A DNA stretch of 64,000 bases, taken from Bacteroidales bacterium (lineage in GTDB: Bacteria; Bacteroidota; Bacteroidia; Bacteroidales; F082). The stretch spans positions 124,001 through 188,000 of the forward strand of contig JAFUVT010000029.1 in the NCBI GenBank assembly GCA_017477425.1, given 5' to 3'. This document shows positions 8,644 to 17,600 of this stretch, in pieces. Numbering within the stretch: the first letter of the stretch is position 1; the number at the start of each line of letters is the position of its first letter. Below the pieces are notes generated by a model. That model saw nothing but the letters and a program-made list of their open reading frames with translations. It did no database searches and had not been told where the DNA came from. Position numbers and translations under genes: made by a program.

Positions 8644-10107
8644 ATGACGTTCAAGAGCAAAATAAACCACCCTTTAGTCCTCCGCTTCGAAGGCCTGTTG
8701 CTCCTCATCGAGGGCCTTTTTATGCTGACGGTGCTTCCCGTGACCTATCTTCAGCGTGGATTGTATGCCTTCAGTATGCCCTTTTCGGCCCTCATCACCC
8801 TGCTGACGGGTTTGATCTTGCTCATCACCACCCGCAAGCACAAAAACGACAAGACCAGTTCGCGCGACGGGGTTTACACCGTCTGCATCTCGTGGCTCGT
8901 GCTGTCGCTCTTCGGATCCATGCCCTATCTGCTCAGCAAGAGCGTGCCCAACTTCACCGATGGCTTTTTCGAGGCGCTGTCGGGCTTCACCACGACGGGT
9001 GCCACCATCCTGCCTCACATCGAGGCCGTGCCCAAAGACATCCTCCTTTGGCGCAGCATGACGCAGTGGATTGGCGGTCTGGCCATCATCGTGTTCTCCA
9101 TCGCCATCTTGCCTTATCTCGGCATGAGTGGAATGCAACTCTTCGTGGCCGAAATCAATGGGTTGAACTACGACAAGCTACACCCTCGCATCATGCACAC
9201 CGTGTGGCGCATCTGGGGGCTTTATCTGTTTTTCACCCTTTTAGAGACCCTGCTTCTCTATTGGGGCGACATGAACTTCTATGAAGCCCTTTGCCATTCG
9301 CTGAGCACCATCAGCTCGGGCGGCTTCTCGACACGCACGGGCAACATCGGTGAGTTTTCCAACTATTCGCAGGTGGTGGTCAGCGTTTTCATGGTGCTTT
9401 CGGGCTGCAACTTCTCTCTGCTCCTTCTCTCGCTAAGCTGGCGCTCGTTTGCCATCTTTAGGAACCAAGAGTTCCGCACGTTTTTGCTCTACACGGTTCT
9501 CCTCGGTTTGGGCATCGGGTTGGTGTTGCTTCTCGTTTGCAACCATAGCTTTGGAGCGGCTTTCCGCGAGTCGTTTTTCAGCGTCATCTCAGCCTTTACC
9601 ACCACAGGCTTTTTCGTCAGCGACTACACGCTGTGGCCTTCTTTCTTGTGGGTGATTCTCTTCTTGCTCATGTTCATCGGCGCATGCTCGGGCTCCACCT
9701 CTGGGGGCGTCAAATTGTTTCGCCATCTCATTTTCATCAACAACTCATGGCTCGAACTGAAGCGCATCATCCATCCCAATGCCGTCGTGCCAGTGAAAGT
9801 CAACGGGAAGTCCATCTCGCAAAGTGGCGTCTACAAAAACATGACTTTCATCTTCATATATTTCCTGGTTTTCATTATCGGGGCCATCGTGTTGTTGGCT
9901 TTCGGCCTCAACTTCGAAACCTCGATTGGTGCTTCGGTGGCCACCTTGAGCAATGTGGGCACGGGCATAGGGCAGGTGGGGCCAGGCGGTTCCTATGTTG
10001 CCTTCCCGATGTTCACCAAATGGGTGCTCATGCTTTTTATGCTGCTTGGCAGGGTGGAACTTTTCGCGCTCATCACCTTGCTTTCACGGAGTTTCTGGAA
10101 GAATTGA
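8644..10107 (+). CDS. trkH: Trk potassium uptake system membrane subunit TrkH
   Basis: A 487-residue polytopic inner-membrane channel subunit. The four pore loops of the Trk/Ktr fold are visible: SGFTTTGATIL, ISSGGFSTRTGN, SAFTTTGFFVSDY and LSNVGTGIGQVGPGG, each with the selectivity glycine. Together with the adjacent TrkA ring it makes a complete potassium importer. The three-base spacing from trkA indicates a single transcript. Nothing unusual is seen in length or motifs. Confidence 0.95.
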   Translation: MTFKSKINHPLVLRFEGLLLLIEGLFMLTVLPVTYLQRGLYAFSMPFSALITLLTGLILLITTRKHKNDKTSSRDGVYTVCISWLVLSLFGSMPYLLSKSVPNFTDGFFEALSGFTTTGATILPHIEAVPKDILLWRSMTQWIGGLAIIVFSIAILPYLGMSGMQLFVAEINGLNYDKLHPRIMHTVWRIWGLYLFFTLLETLLLYWGDMNFYEALCHSLSTISSGGFSTRTGNIGEFSNYSQVVVSVFMVLSGCNFSLLLLSLSWRSFAIFRNQEFRTFLLYTVLLGLGIGLVLLLVCNHSFGAAFRESFFSVISAFTTTGFFVSDYTLWPSFLWVILFLLMFIGACSGSTSGGVKLFRHLIFINNSWLELKRIIHPNAVVPVKVNGKSISQSGVYKNMTFIFIYFLVFIIGAIVLLAFGLNFETSIGASVATLSNVGTGIGQVGPGGSYVAFPMFTKWVLMLFMLLGRVELFALITLLSRSFWKN

Positions 10108-10164
10108 AATAGGTTTTCCTGTTTTCCAGACATAAGACAAGTGAGTGGTTTGGATTGAATTTTA

Positions 10165-10190
10165 TTCCGAAAAAGTGTAAGATTTCGGAA
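10165..10190. promoter_or_regulatory. Inverted repeat upstream of the sigma-factor gene
   Basis: TTCCGAAA at 10165-10172 and TTTCGGAA at 10183-10190 form a perfect 8-bp dyad separated by 10 bases, 34 bases ahead of the sigma gene. No TAnnTTTG core is obvious here, so this may be an operator or part of an alternative, possibly autoregulated, promoter. Confidence 0.5.
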
Positions 10191-10224
10191 GTTTCCACGA
10201 TATTATAGCAAACGACCAAATGGA

Positions 10225-10716
10225 ATGACGACCGAAGAGTTCAAACGAGACATCTTGCAACTGCAACCTCGACTGCAACGCATCGCTGAGAAAATCATCG
10301 GCGACGCTGACACTGCGGAAGACGCCGTGCAGGAAACAGTCATCAGCCTGTGGGAACAACACGAAACACTCAAAAGCGAGGACATGGAACGGCTCAGCCT
10401 GACCATCGTCAAAAGGCGCAGCATCAACCAACTGCGGAAACTGCAGCCCACAGTCCCCATCGACGCCGAAAGCCTCATGCTGACCGAAACCTCAGACGAT
10501 AGCTTGGAGGAACGCTACCAACTGGCACGTCGGCTGGTCGAACAACTGCCACAGCGTCAGCGCGATGCCATCCTGATGAAATACGAAGAAGGCATGAGCA
10601 ACCCCGACATCGAGAAGGCCACGGGGATGAGCAGCACCCACCTCTACGCCACCTTGTCAAGAGCCTATAAGTCACTAAGAAACGCCATCGAACACCATAA
10701 AAACGAACTGCCATGA
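10225..10716 (+). CDS. ECF-type (sigma-70 family) RNA polymerase sigma factor
   Basis: A 163-residue sigma factor. Region 2 is visible as DAEDAVQETVISLW near residues 30-45, and region 4 as LPQRQRDAILMKYEEGMSNPDIEKA with a helix-turn-helix ending TLSRAYKSLRNAI. It lacks any extra domain. The following gene overlaps it by four bases (ATGA) and encodes a single-span membrane protein, and the third gene encodes an exported barrel-like protein, so this looks like an envelope-sensing sigma/anti-sigma unit. Promoter targets cannot be determined; the dyad at 10165-10190 is a candidate self-target. Confidence 0.9.
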   Translation: MTTEEFKRDILQLQPRLQRIAEKIIGDADTAEDAVQETVISLWEQHETLKSEDMERLSLTIVKRRSINQLRKLQPTVPIDAESLMLTETSDDSLEERYQLARRLVEQLPQRQRDAILMKYEEGMSNPDIEKATGMSSTHLYATLSRAYKSLRNAIEHHKNELP

Positions 10717-11417
10717 ACGAAGAAAACGAAATGAACACTGAACTCAAGCAACTGCTTGACGCGCTGGAGCAACACGGCAAAAACGCCCGTCGGCAAAAAC
10801 GGCTTGGCACCCTCATCGACCAATTGGCCGCCGAGGAAAAGACAGTCGAGATGCCCAGAAAGCGCAACCTCACGCCAATATGGTGGGCGATGGGTGCGGC
10901 AGCGGCCTGCCTCCTGCTTTGGCTGTTGGTCAAACCGAGCGAGAAACAACAACCCGAGATGGAAAATGAATTCCTCGTTGAAGAGACAAAAACCATTGAT
11001 TCCATCAAGATGGAGGCAAACGATGTCGTCTTTGAAAAACCTCTTGCTAACGAAGCGTTTTTGGCAGAAAAGACTCCTGTCGTTCCACAACACAACCCAA
11101 CAAAAAAAGAAAAGCCAAAATCAGAAATCCTCGAAATAGTGGTTGAACAACCCGTGCTTGCCGAAATTAAGCCGATGGATCCACAAGACAACACGACTAT
11201 TGAATCCAACACCATACCCACTACAAGCGAAATGCCTTCAGCCGCTCAGAAACCCCAGCGAAGAGTCATCCGGAGCCTCAACCTGGTGTGCTATGAATGT
11301 CAGAAGGACCCTGAATTCGAAATCAAGCCCGTATTGGAAAGCAAAACGCTATTTGGTCAGCCGCAAGACCCGAACATGAAAAACGGATCGTTGGCCTTAG
11401 AATTGAAACTCAACTAA
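10713..11417 (+). CDS. Single-span membrane protein, putative anti-sigma factor
   Basis: A 234-residue protein with a charged cytoplasmic N-terminus of about 55 residues, one transmembrane segment (PIWWAMGAAAACLLLWLLV) and a long Glu/Lys/Pro-rich external part. The four-base ATGA overlap with the sigma gene and the one-span topology are what is expected of an anti-sigma factor, but I do not recognise a classical zinc-binding anti-sigma motif in the N-terminus (no HxxxCxxC). The external region includes a Cys pair in LVCYECQKD that could be redox-active or structural. The function is inferred mainly from position. Confidence 0.6.
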   Translation: MNEENEMNTELKQLLDALEQHGKNARRQKRLGTLIDQLAAEEKTVEMPRKRNLTPIWWAMGAAAACLLLWLLVKPSEKQQPEMENEFLVEETKTIDSIKMEANDVVFEKPLANEAFLAEKTPVVPQHNPTKKEKPKSEILEIVVEQPVLAEIKPMDPQDNTTIESNTIPTTSEMPSAAQKPQRRVIRSLNLVCYECQKDPEFEIKPVLESKTLFGQPQDPNMKNGSLALELKLN

Positions 11418-11428
11418 ATCTTAGAACA

Positions 11429-12730
11429 ATGAAACGCATTACATTATTATTATCTATTCTGTTTGCGACTCAGACGGCATTCACCCAGGAAGAAGTCGCC
11501 ATTGAGCAAACCATCAACCAACGCATCAACAAGCTGGAAATCTATTCAGGATGGGATGTCCACCTGATTCACCACGAGGCCGACAGCGGCTACCGCGTGG
11601 CCATCATCACCGAAGATGATTTGGCGGCTAGGGCCTACAACGTGCAGCTTTGCAACGTCAAAGACCAAACCTTGACCATCCTTGAAAACACCCAGTTACC
11701 GCAAGGCACTGTGGTGGAAATTGAAGGCCCTATGACCTTCTGGCAAATCAGCTTGATGAATCGAGCGACTGCCCAAGTAGATTATGTCGTCGCAACCGAT
11801 CACGAGAAATGGGAGAACCTTTTTCTTGCGCGGTATTCAAGCCTTCACGTCAGGCATTTCCATGTCCCCAACAAGGAAAACTCGGCCAGCGTCTCTATTT
11901 GGGACCAAGCCCAATTGACTATTGATACCATTTCAGGAGAAGGTGACGCTATTGTGAATAATTATGAAGGTGATTTTCAATACAATACTAACGTCCTGAA
12001 AGGTAAAATCACCTTGCGTAAATATGAAGACACGTCGAGCTGGCATTATCAACAACAGGATGAAAGGGTGATCAAAACCAAGGAAGTGGACGGCGAACTG
12101 GTCACGACAGACCGCAAAAAGATTTGGAACGACGCGCTTGTTATTGATGTTGGAATGGGCATACAACAAGGCAACACGCCAACAAATCCCGACAGCCCCT
12201 TCCTTCAATACAACACATTGTCGGTCAACATGGGTTTTAGCACCTATTTCAAACTCGGCAACCGTTGGGGATTGCGCACAGGGCTTCAATGGAACGAGAA
12301 TAAGAAATCGCTATGCCACCAGGTAAAATACGAAAACAATGAATTGGTGGTGGTCGACGGGCAAGGGGAATATCAACGCAACCGACTGTATAACCTTTAT
12401 ATGGGCATCCCCGTTTCATTGGACTATTATCTTGGCAAAAGGCAGACCGAAAGCTTCTCTTTGGACTTGTACTGCGGTCGCCTAATAGGAGAAGCGCTCG
12501 TCACCAGCAAAGACCCAACAAAGCCCTTTGGTCTCGGTCGCTTCGCTGGGACAACAGACCATCTTGACAACATCTTCAACCCATGGAAATTGGAAGTGGG
12601 TCTCAGTTTCAACACCCATCATCTTGGCATCATACACGGTGTGAGGGTCTTCACCAACCTTCTACCCGAGTACAAGCCAGGGATCACGACGGACAAGTTC
12701 AGGAGCATTGGCGTGGAAATCAAGCTATAA
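11429..12730 (+). CDS. Secreted protein with GIN-like N-terminal region and C-terminal barrel-like region
   Basis: A 433-residue exported protein with a signal peptide (MKRITLLLSILFATQTAFTQ). The first 200 residues resemble the beta-solenoid GIN/DUF2807 family common in Bacteroidetes (phrases such as INKLEIYSGWDVHLIHHEA and VVEIEGPMTFWQISLMNRATAQV). The second half has alternating amphipathic strands (LSVNMGFSTYFKLGNRWGLRTGLQWNE) and ends FRSIGVEIKL, typical of a small outer-membrane barrel. It is the third gene after the sigma factor and its membrane partner, so it may be the envelope component monitored by that pair. A strong terminator follows directly. Confidence 0.6.
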   Translation: MKRITLLLSILFATQTAFTQEEVAIEQTINQRINKLEIYSGWDVHLIHHEADSGYRVAIITEDDLAARAYNVQLCNVKDQTLTILENTQLPQGTVVEIEGPMTFWQISLMNRATAQVDYVVATDHEKWENLFLARYSSLHVRHFHVPNKENSASVSIWDQAQLTIDTISGEGDAIVNNYEGDFQYNTNVLKGKITLRKYEDTSSWHYQQQDERVIKTKEVDGELVTTDRKKIWNDALVIDVGMGIQQGNTPTNPDSPFLQYNTLSVNMGFSTYFKLGNRWGLRTGLQWNENKKSLCHQVKYENNELVVVDGQGEYQRNRLYNLYMGIPVSLDYYLGKRQTESFSLDLYCGRLIGEALVTSKDPTKPFGLGRFAGTTDHLDNIFNPWKLEVGLSFNTHHLGIIHGVRVFTNLLPEYKPGITTDKFRSIGVEIKL

Positions 12731-12744
12731 TCTATAGCATTATC

Positions 12745-12778
12745 AAAGCCATCGAAAGCGATTTCGGTGGCTTTTTTT
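12745..12778 (+). terminator. Rho-independent terminator after the sigma-factor unit
   Basis: AAAGCCATCGAAA, a GCGA loop and TTTCGGTGGCTTTTTTT form a stem of about 13 bp followed by a T-run, 14 bases after the stop of the GIN-like gene. It separates this unit from the rhamnose operon. Confidence 0.9.
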
Positions 12779-12799
12779 GTGAAATGCGGCAAAAATCTC

Positions 12800-12807
12800 T
12801 ATTTTTG
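12800..12807 (+). promoter_or_regulatory. Promoter core for the rhamnose operon
   Basis: TATTTTTG followed by C, 22 bases before the ATG at 12830 of the GH97 gene. It rules out the in-frame ATG at 12767, which would lie upstream of the transcription start. It is the only clear promoter core seen before the seven-gene unit. Confidence 0.65.
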
Positions 12808-12829
12808 CCTGCATAAAACCTCATTCATC

Positions 12830-14845
12830 ATGAAAAAACTGATTCTCTCTGCGCTCCTTATGCTTTGCGTGAGCGCTTTCGCCCAAAAGCAATACACCTT
12901 GCAATCGCCCGACGGGAACATCGTCGTGACCATTGAGGCGGGCGAGCAACTAACCTATTCCGTCACGATTGGCAACGACCCGGTGTGTATGACGGGCATT
13001 AAACCAACATGCGTTATTGCACCATCGGCTATTGGAATGACGCTTGGCGACGGCACCCAATTGGGCACTAAACCTATCGTGAAAATCTCCAAGACACGCT
13101 CCGTTGACCAAACCGTCAAAGCGTCTTTCTACAAGAGAGCTGAAATCCAAGACCAATATAATGAGCTGACACTCTGTTTTAAAGGAAACTACAAAGTGAT
13201 TTTCCGTGCCTATAACGAAGGCGTTGCCTATCGTTTCGTGACCGAGTTCAAGAAGCCTTTCAATGTGACTCGCGAAATCACCAATTTCAATTTCGATGAG
13301 GATTACACGGCTTGGATTCCCTATGTCAATGCCCGCAAAGGCGAAGGCGACTTCATCCAGCAGCAGTTCTTCAACTCGTTTGAAAACACCTACACGCGCA
13401 CGCCTTTGAGCCAGATGGAAACGGATCGGTTGGTGTTTTTGCCCGCTATGGTGGAGCTGAAAGACGGTAAGAAAGTGGTTATCACCGAGGCCGACTTAGA
13501 GGATTATCCGGGGCTTTATCTCCGAAATAGTTTGAATACCAAGAATTTATATGCCTACCATGCCAATTACCCGAAAACCGAGGAACAAGGCGGGCACAAC
13601 AACCTGCAATATGTGGTGAAGGAACGCGAGCGCTTCATTGCCAAAGTCAACGGAAAACGCGCTTTCCCGTGGCGCTGCCTGATTATTTCCGAGAACGACA
13701 AGGACTTGGCCGACAGCGACTTGGTCTATCTTTTGGCCTCGCCGAGCCGCGTGGAGGATGTCTCATGGATTCAGCCCGGCAAGGTGGCTTGGGACTGGTG
13801 GAACGCCTGGAACATCTACGGCGTCGACTTCAAGGCAGGCATCAACAACGACACCTATAAATATTACATCGACTTCGCCTCGCAATACGGCATCGAATAT
13901 GTGATTTTGGACGAAGGCTGGGCCGTCAACAAGCAGGCCGACCTCTTCCAAGTGGTGCCCGAAATCGACCTTCAGGAATTGGTCAACTACGGCAAGGAAC
14001 GCAATGTGGGCCTCGTGCTTTGGGCGGGCTATGCCGCCATCGACAAGGATATGGAGCGCGTTTGCCAGCATTATTCCGAGATGGGCATCAAAGGCTTCAA
14101 GGTCGACTTCATGGACCGCGACGACCAAAAGGTGGTGGATTTCTACTACCGCATGGCCGCCACCGCTGCCAAATACCATCTTTTCATTGATTTCCACGGG
14201 GCTTACAAGCCCACGGGACTGAGCCGCACCTATCCCAACGTGCTCAACTACGAAGGCGTTTACGGCCTCGAACAGGCCAAGTGGGACAACGAGAGCGACC
14301 TCGTCACCAACGAAGTCACGATTCCTTTCATCCGTATGGTGGCCGGCCCGATGGACTACACCCAAGGCGCGATGAAGAACGCCAACAAGAACAATTTCAA
14401 GGCGGTTTACACCGAGCCGATGAGCCAAGGTACGCGCTGCCGCCAATTGGCAGAATACGTGATTTTTGAGGCACCGTTCAATATGCTTTGCGACAGCCCG
14501 AGCAACTACCTCAAGGAAGACGAATGCACGCAATTCATCGCCAATGTGCCGACCACTTGGGACGAGACCATCGTACTCGACGGCAAGGTGGGCGAATACC
14601 TCGTCATTGCGCGTCGCAAGGACTTCCGCTGGTACATCGGCGCCATAACGAATTGGGAGGAGCGCGACATCAAAATCGACCTCAGCGTGTTGCCGAATTT
14701 CAGTGCCAAGTCGGGACACATCTTCCGCGACGGCCCCAACGCCAACCGCGTGGCCAAGGATTATGTTTCGGAGACCGCCCAAGTGATGGGCAACCAACTG
14801 AAAGTGCACCTCGCCAAAGGTGGCGGTATGGTTGTAGTATTCTAA
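12830..14845 (+). CDS. Glycoside hydrolase family 97 (retaining-type alpha-galactosidase/glucosidase-like)
   Basis: A 671-residue exported enzyme with a signal peptide ending SAFAQ. GH97 enzymes cleave alpha-linked glucosides or galactosides in the periplasm. The N-terminal beta-sandwich begins YTLQSPDGNIVVTIEAGEQ. The (beta/alpha)8 barrel contains EYVILDEGW and GFKVDFMDRDDQ, where D426 occupies the position of the nucleophile in retaining GH97 members; SusB-type inverting enzymes lack it. It opens the rhamnose operon, 11 bases before rhaB, so it may trim a neutral sugar from the same plant or algal glycan. The substrate is inferred from context only. Confidence 0.85.
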   Translation: MKKLILSALLMLCVSAFAQKQYTLQSPDGNIVVTIEAGEQLTYSVTIGNDPVCMTGIKPTCVIAPSAIGMTLGDGTQLGTKPIVKISKTRSVDQTVKASFYKRAEIQDQYNELTLCFKGNYKVIFRAYNEGVAYRFVTEFKKPFNVTREITNFNFDEDYTAWIPYVNARKGEGDFIQQQFFNSFENTYTRTPLSQMETDRLVFLPAMVELKDGKKVVITEADLEDYPGLYLRNSLNTKNLYAYHANYPKTEEQGGHNNLQYVVKERERFIAKVNGKRAFPWRCLIISENDKDLADSDLVYLLASPSRVEDVSWIQPGKVAWDWWNAWNIYGVDFKAGINNDTYKYYIDFASQYGIEYVILDEGWAVNKQADLFQVVPEIDLQELVNYGKERNVGLVLWAGYAAIDKDMERVCQHYSEMGIKGFKVDFMDRDDQKVVDFYYRMAATAAKYHLFIDFHGAYKPTGLSRTYPNVLNYEGVYGLEQAKWDNESDLVTNEVTIPFIRMVAGPMDYTQGAMKNANKNNFKAVYTEPMSQGTRCRQLAEYVIFEAPFNMLCDSPSNYLKEDECTQFIANVPTTWDETIVLDGKVGEYLVIARRKDFRWYIGAITNWEERDIKIDLSVLPNFSAKSGHIFRDGPNANRVAKDYVSETAQVMGNQLKVHLAKGGGMVVVF

Positions 14846-14856
14846 AAACCAGCAAT

Positions 14857-16290
14857 ATGGAACTCTCAAAAAAGCATCGTTTCCTCGCCTTCGATTGCGG
14901 CGCCACCAGCGGAAGGGCCATTTTGGGCACCTTCGCCGACGGTAATTTCACGATGGAGGAAGTCTACCGATTCCCAAACCAGACCCTCGAAATCGGCGGG
15001 AAGTACTATTGGAACGTTTATGGCATCTACGAACACATGCTGAAATGTCTGACCGAACTGGGCCAACGGCACATTCCCATCGATTCCATCGGCATCGACA
15101 CCTGGGGCGTCGACTTTGGTTGCATCGGTCACGACGGCACGCTGCTCGGCTTGCCCCGCGCCTACCGCGACCCTTACACTGACGGCGTTCCCGAGCAATT
15201 CTTCAAGAAGGTCTCGCGCGAGGAGTTGTACGCGCTGACAGGCATCCAAACGATGAATTTCAACTCGATTTTCCAGATGTTCGCCCAAGCCGAGGAAGGC
15301 AGCGTGGCCTATCAACACGCCAAACGCATCTTGTTTATGCCCGACCTGCTTTCCTACTTTCTGACGCGCGGAAAAGTGTGCGAATACACCATCGCCTCCA
15401 CCTCAGGCCTGATGAACCAAAAGACGCAACAGCTGGAAACCTCGCTGCTGCAAGCGGTGGGCCTCAACCAAGACCAATTCCCCGATAGGGTGCAACCTGG
15501 GGAAACTGTTGGCAAGTTGCGCCACAATATCGCTAAAGAAACGGGGTTGGGCGAAGTTCCCGTGGTGGCCGTGGCAGGTCACGACACGGCTTCGGCCATC
15601 GTGGCGGTGCCTGCCAAGGATGAGCATTTTGCCTACCTCAGCAGCGGCACTTGGAGCCTGATGGGCATTGAGGTCAACGCGCCGATTATTAATGAGCAGT
15701 CAGCCCGCCTCAACTTCACCAACGAAGGCGGCATTGAAGGCACCACACGCTTCCTGAAAAACATCACGGGAATGTGGCTCGTGGAGCAATGCCGCAAGAA
15801 ATGGCAAGCCCAAGGCAAGGACTACACTTACGCCCAAATGACCGAGATGGCCGAATCGGCGAAGGCCTACATAGGCCGCATCAACCCCGACGACCCGCGC
15901 TTTGCCAACCCCGCCGACATGGAAACAGAAATCCGCAACGCCTTGTTCGACAAGAGTTTTGCCGCACCAAAGAACGATGCCGAAATGCTCAGTTGCATCT
16001 ACCACAGCCTCGCCGAGCGCTACAAAGAAGTTCTGGATATGTTGCAGGAAATGGCGCCGTTCAAGATAGAGAAACTTCACATCATCGGCGGCGGCTCGGC
16101 CAACGCCTTGCTCAACCAATGGACCGCCGATGCCATCGGGATGCCTGTAATCGCAGGTCCCACCGAAGCCACCGCCCTCGGCAACCTGATGGTGCAGGCC
16201 AAGGCAGCGGGATTGGTCGCCGACCGTTGGGAGATGCGCAACATAATAGCACAAAACTTTGAAACAAAAATATTCAATCCAGCCCCGTAG
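14857..16290 (+). CDS. rhaB: Rhamnulokinase RhaB
   Basis: Phosphorylates L-rhamnulose to L-rhamnulose 1-phosphate. The 477-residue FGGY-type kinase starts at the ATG at 14857; an open frame extends further upstream only by overlapping the GH97 gene. Visible motifs are the phosphate loop FDCGATSGRAILG near the N-terminus, IDTWGVDFG, AGHDTASAIVAVP with YLSSGTWSLMG, and the adenosine motif IIGGGSANALLNQWTAD. It lies between the GH97 gene and rhaA in the operon. The C-terminus is odd: the last codons and the TAG stop fall inside a copy of the Y1-transposase-associated repeat (CCCCGTAGGGGC), so the original end has probably been altered by repeat insertion. Confidence 0.95.
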   Translation: MELSKKHRFLAFDCGATSGRAILGTFADGNFTMEEVYRFPNQTLEIGGKYYWNVYGIYEHMLKCLTELGQRHIPIDSIGIDTWGVDFGCIGHDGTLLGLPRAYRDPYTDGVPEQFFKKVSREELYALTGIQTMNFNSIFQMFAQAEEGSVAYQHAKRILFMPDLLSYFLTRGKVCEYTIASTSGLMNQKTQQLETSLLQAVGLNQDQFPDRVQPGETVGKLRHNIAKETGLGEVPVVAVAGHDTASAIVAVPAKDEHFAYLSSGTWSLMGIEVNAPIINEQSARLNFTNEGGIEGTTRFLKNITGMWLVEQCRKKWQAQGKDYTYAQMTEMAESAKAYIGRINPDDPRFANPADMETEIRNALFDKSFAAPKNDAEMLSCIYHSLAERYKEVLDMLQEMAPFKIEKLHIIGGGSANALLNQWTADAIGMPVIAGPTEATALGNLMVQAKAAGLVADRWEMRNIIAQNFETKIFNPAP

Positions 16291-16329
16291 GGGCGACACA
16301 TCCATAAGCAGGCGATGTGAGTCCCTGCT
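16282..16329. repeat. Remote copy of the Y1-transposase REP at the end of rhaB
   Basis: Begins GCCCCGTAGGGGC, continues GACACATCCATAAGCAGGCG and ends GTCCCTGC, matching the repeats around the transposase at 1341-1389 and 1861-1908. It supplies the rhaB stop codon and most of the gap to rhaA. Confidence 0.85.
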
Positions 16330-16345
16330 CTTAACGACATAGCCT

Positions 16346-17596
16346 ATGAACAAAGAAAACATCCTCACCTCCTATCAAATCGCCAAAGAGCGCTACGCCG
16401 CCCTCGGCATCGACACTGACAAAGCCATTGAAACCCTTGAAAAGACACCCATCTCGCTGCACTGCTGGCAAGCCGACGATGTGATGGGCTTCGAGAGCAA
16501 CACCGGCCTCTCGGGCGGCATACAGACCACGGGCAACTACCCAGGTCGCGCCCGCACCATCGACGAGGTGCGCGCCGACCTTGAATTTGTGAACTCGCTC
16601 CTCGCGGGAACGCAACGCGTCAACCTGCACGAAATCTACGGCGACTTCGGCGACCGTTTCGTCGACCGCGACCAGGTGGGCGTGGAGCACTTCCAAAGCT
16701 GGATCGACTGGGCCAAGTCGGTCAAGATGAACCTCGACTTCAACTCCACCTCGTTCGGCCATCCCAAGAGCGGAGATTTGAGTCTGGCCAACCCCGACCC
16801 CGCCATCCGTGAGTTTTGGATTGAGCACACCAAACGCTGCCGCCGCATCGCTGAGGCGATGGGCAAGGCGCAAGGCGACCCTTGCATCATGAACATCTGG
16901 GTGCACGATGGACAAAAGGACATCACCGTGGAGCGCAAACGCTACCGCGAAATCCTGGCCGCCTCGCTCGATGAAATCTTGGCTGAGAATTTACCCAATA
17001 TGAAATCCTGTGTGGAGGCCAAACTTTTCGGCATCGGCTTGGAGAGTTTCACCGTTGGCTCGATGGACTTCTACGAAGGCTATTGTGCCACGAGGAAAGT
17101 CATCTACACCTTGGACACTGGCCATTACGAACCGACCGAAAATGTCGCCGACAAGGTGTCGTCGCTGCTGCTTTATGTGCCCGAGCTGATGTTGCACGTC
17201 AGCCGTCCCATCCGCTGGGACTCCGACCACGTCACCATCATGAACGACCAGACCATGGACCTCTTCAAGGAAATCGTCCGCGCCGAGGCCCTGCATCGCG
17301 CCCATATCGGCCTCGACTATTTCGATGCGTCCATTAATAGAATAGGTGCCTACATTATCGGCACGCGCGCCACGCAGAAATGTCTGCTGCAAGCCTTGTT
17401 GGAGCCGCTCGATTTGCTGCGCAAGTACGAGGACAACGGTCAAGGCTTTGAGCGTTTGGCCTTGCTCGAAGAGATGAAGTCGCTGCCCTTTGGCGCTGTT
17501 TACGACTACTTCAACCTGAAGAACGGCGTGCCCGTCGGCGAGGACTTCATCGGCTGCATTCAACAATATGAAAAGGAAGTAACTTCAAAGAGATAA
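16346..17596 (+). CDS. rhaA: L-rhamnose isomerase RhaA
   Basis: Converts L-rhamnose to L-rhamnulose in the cytoplasm using Mn2+. The 416-residue length agrees with the family (about 419 in E. coli). The metal-binding region is visible as CVEAKLFGIGLESF, YTLDTGHYEPTENVADKV and HVSRPIRWDSDHV, carrying the expected Glu, Asp and His ligands. It begins 55 bases after rhaB, most of that gap being the palindromic repeat, and is followed after four bases by the MFS transporter. Nothing in the coding region is disrupted. Confidence 0.95.
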   Translation: MNKENILTSYQIAKERYAALGIDTDKAIETLEKTPISLHCWQADDVMGFESNTGLSGGIQTTGNYPGRARTIDEVRADLEFVNSLLAGTQRVNLHEIYGDFGDRFVDRDQVGVEHFQSWIDWAKSVKMNLDFNSTSFGHPKSGDLSLANPDPAIREFWIEHTKRCRRIAEAMGKAQGDPCIMNIWVHDGQKDITVERKRYREILAASLDEILAENLPNMKSCVEAKLFGIGLESFTVGSMDFYEGYCATRKVIYTLDTGHYEPTENVADKVSSLLLYVPELMLHVSRPIRWDSDHVTIMNDQTMDLFKEIVRAEALHRAHIGLDYFDASINRIGAYIIGTRATQKCLLQALLEPLDLLRKYEDNGQGFERLALLEEMKSLPFGAVYDYFNLKNGVPVGEDFIGCIQQYEKEVTSKR

Positions 17597-17600
17597 AACC

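Noticed and set aside
14488..14856. A 123-codon N-terminal extension of rhaB overlapping the GH97 gene
   Set aside because: The extension is out-of-frame GH97 sequence rich in Arg/Gln, and rhamnulokinases begin at the position of the ATG at 14857.
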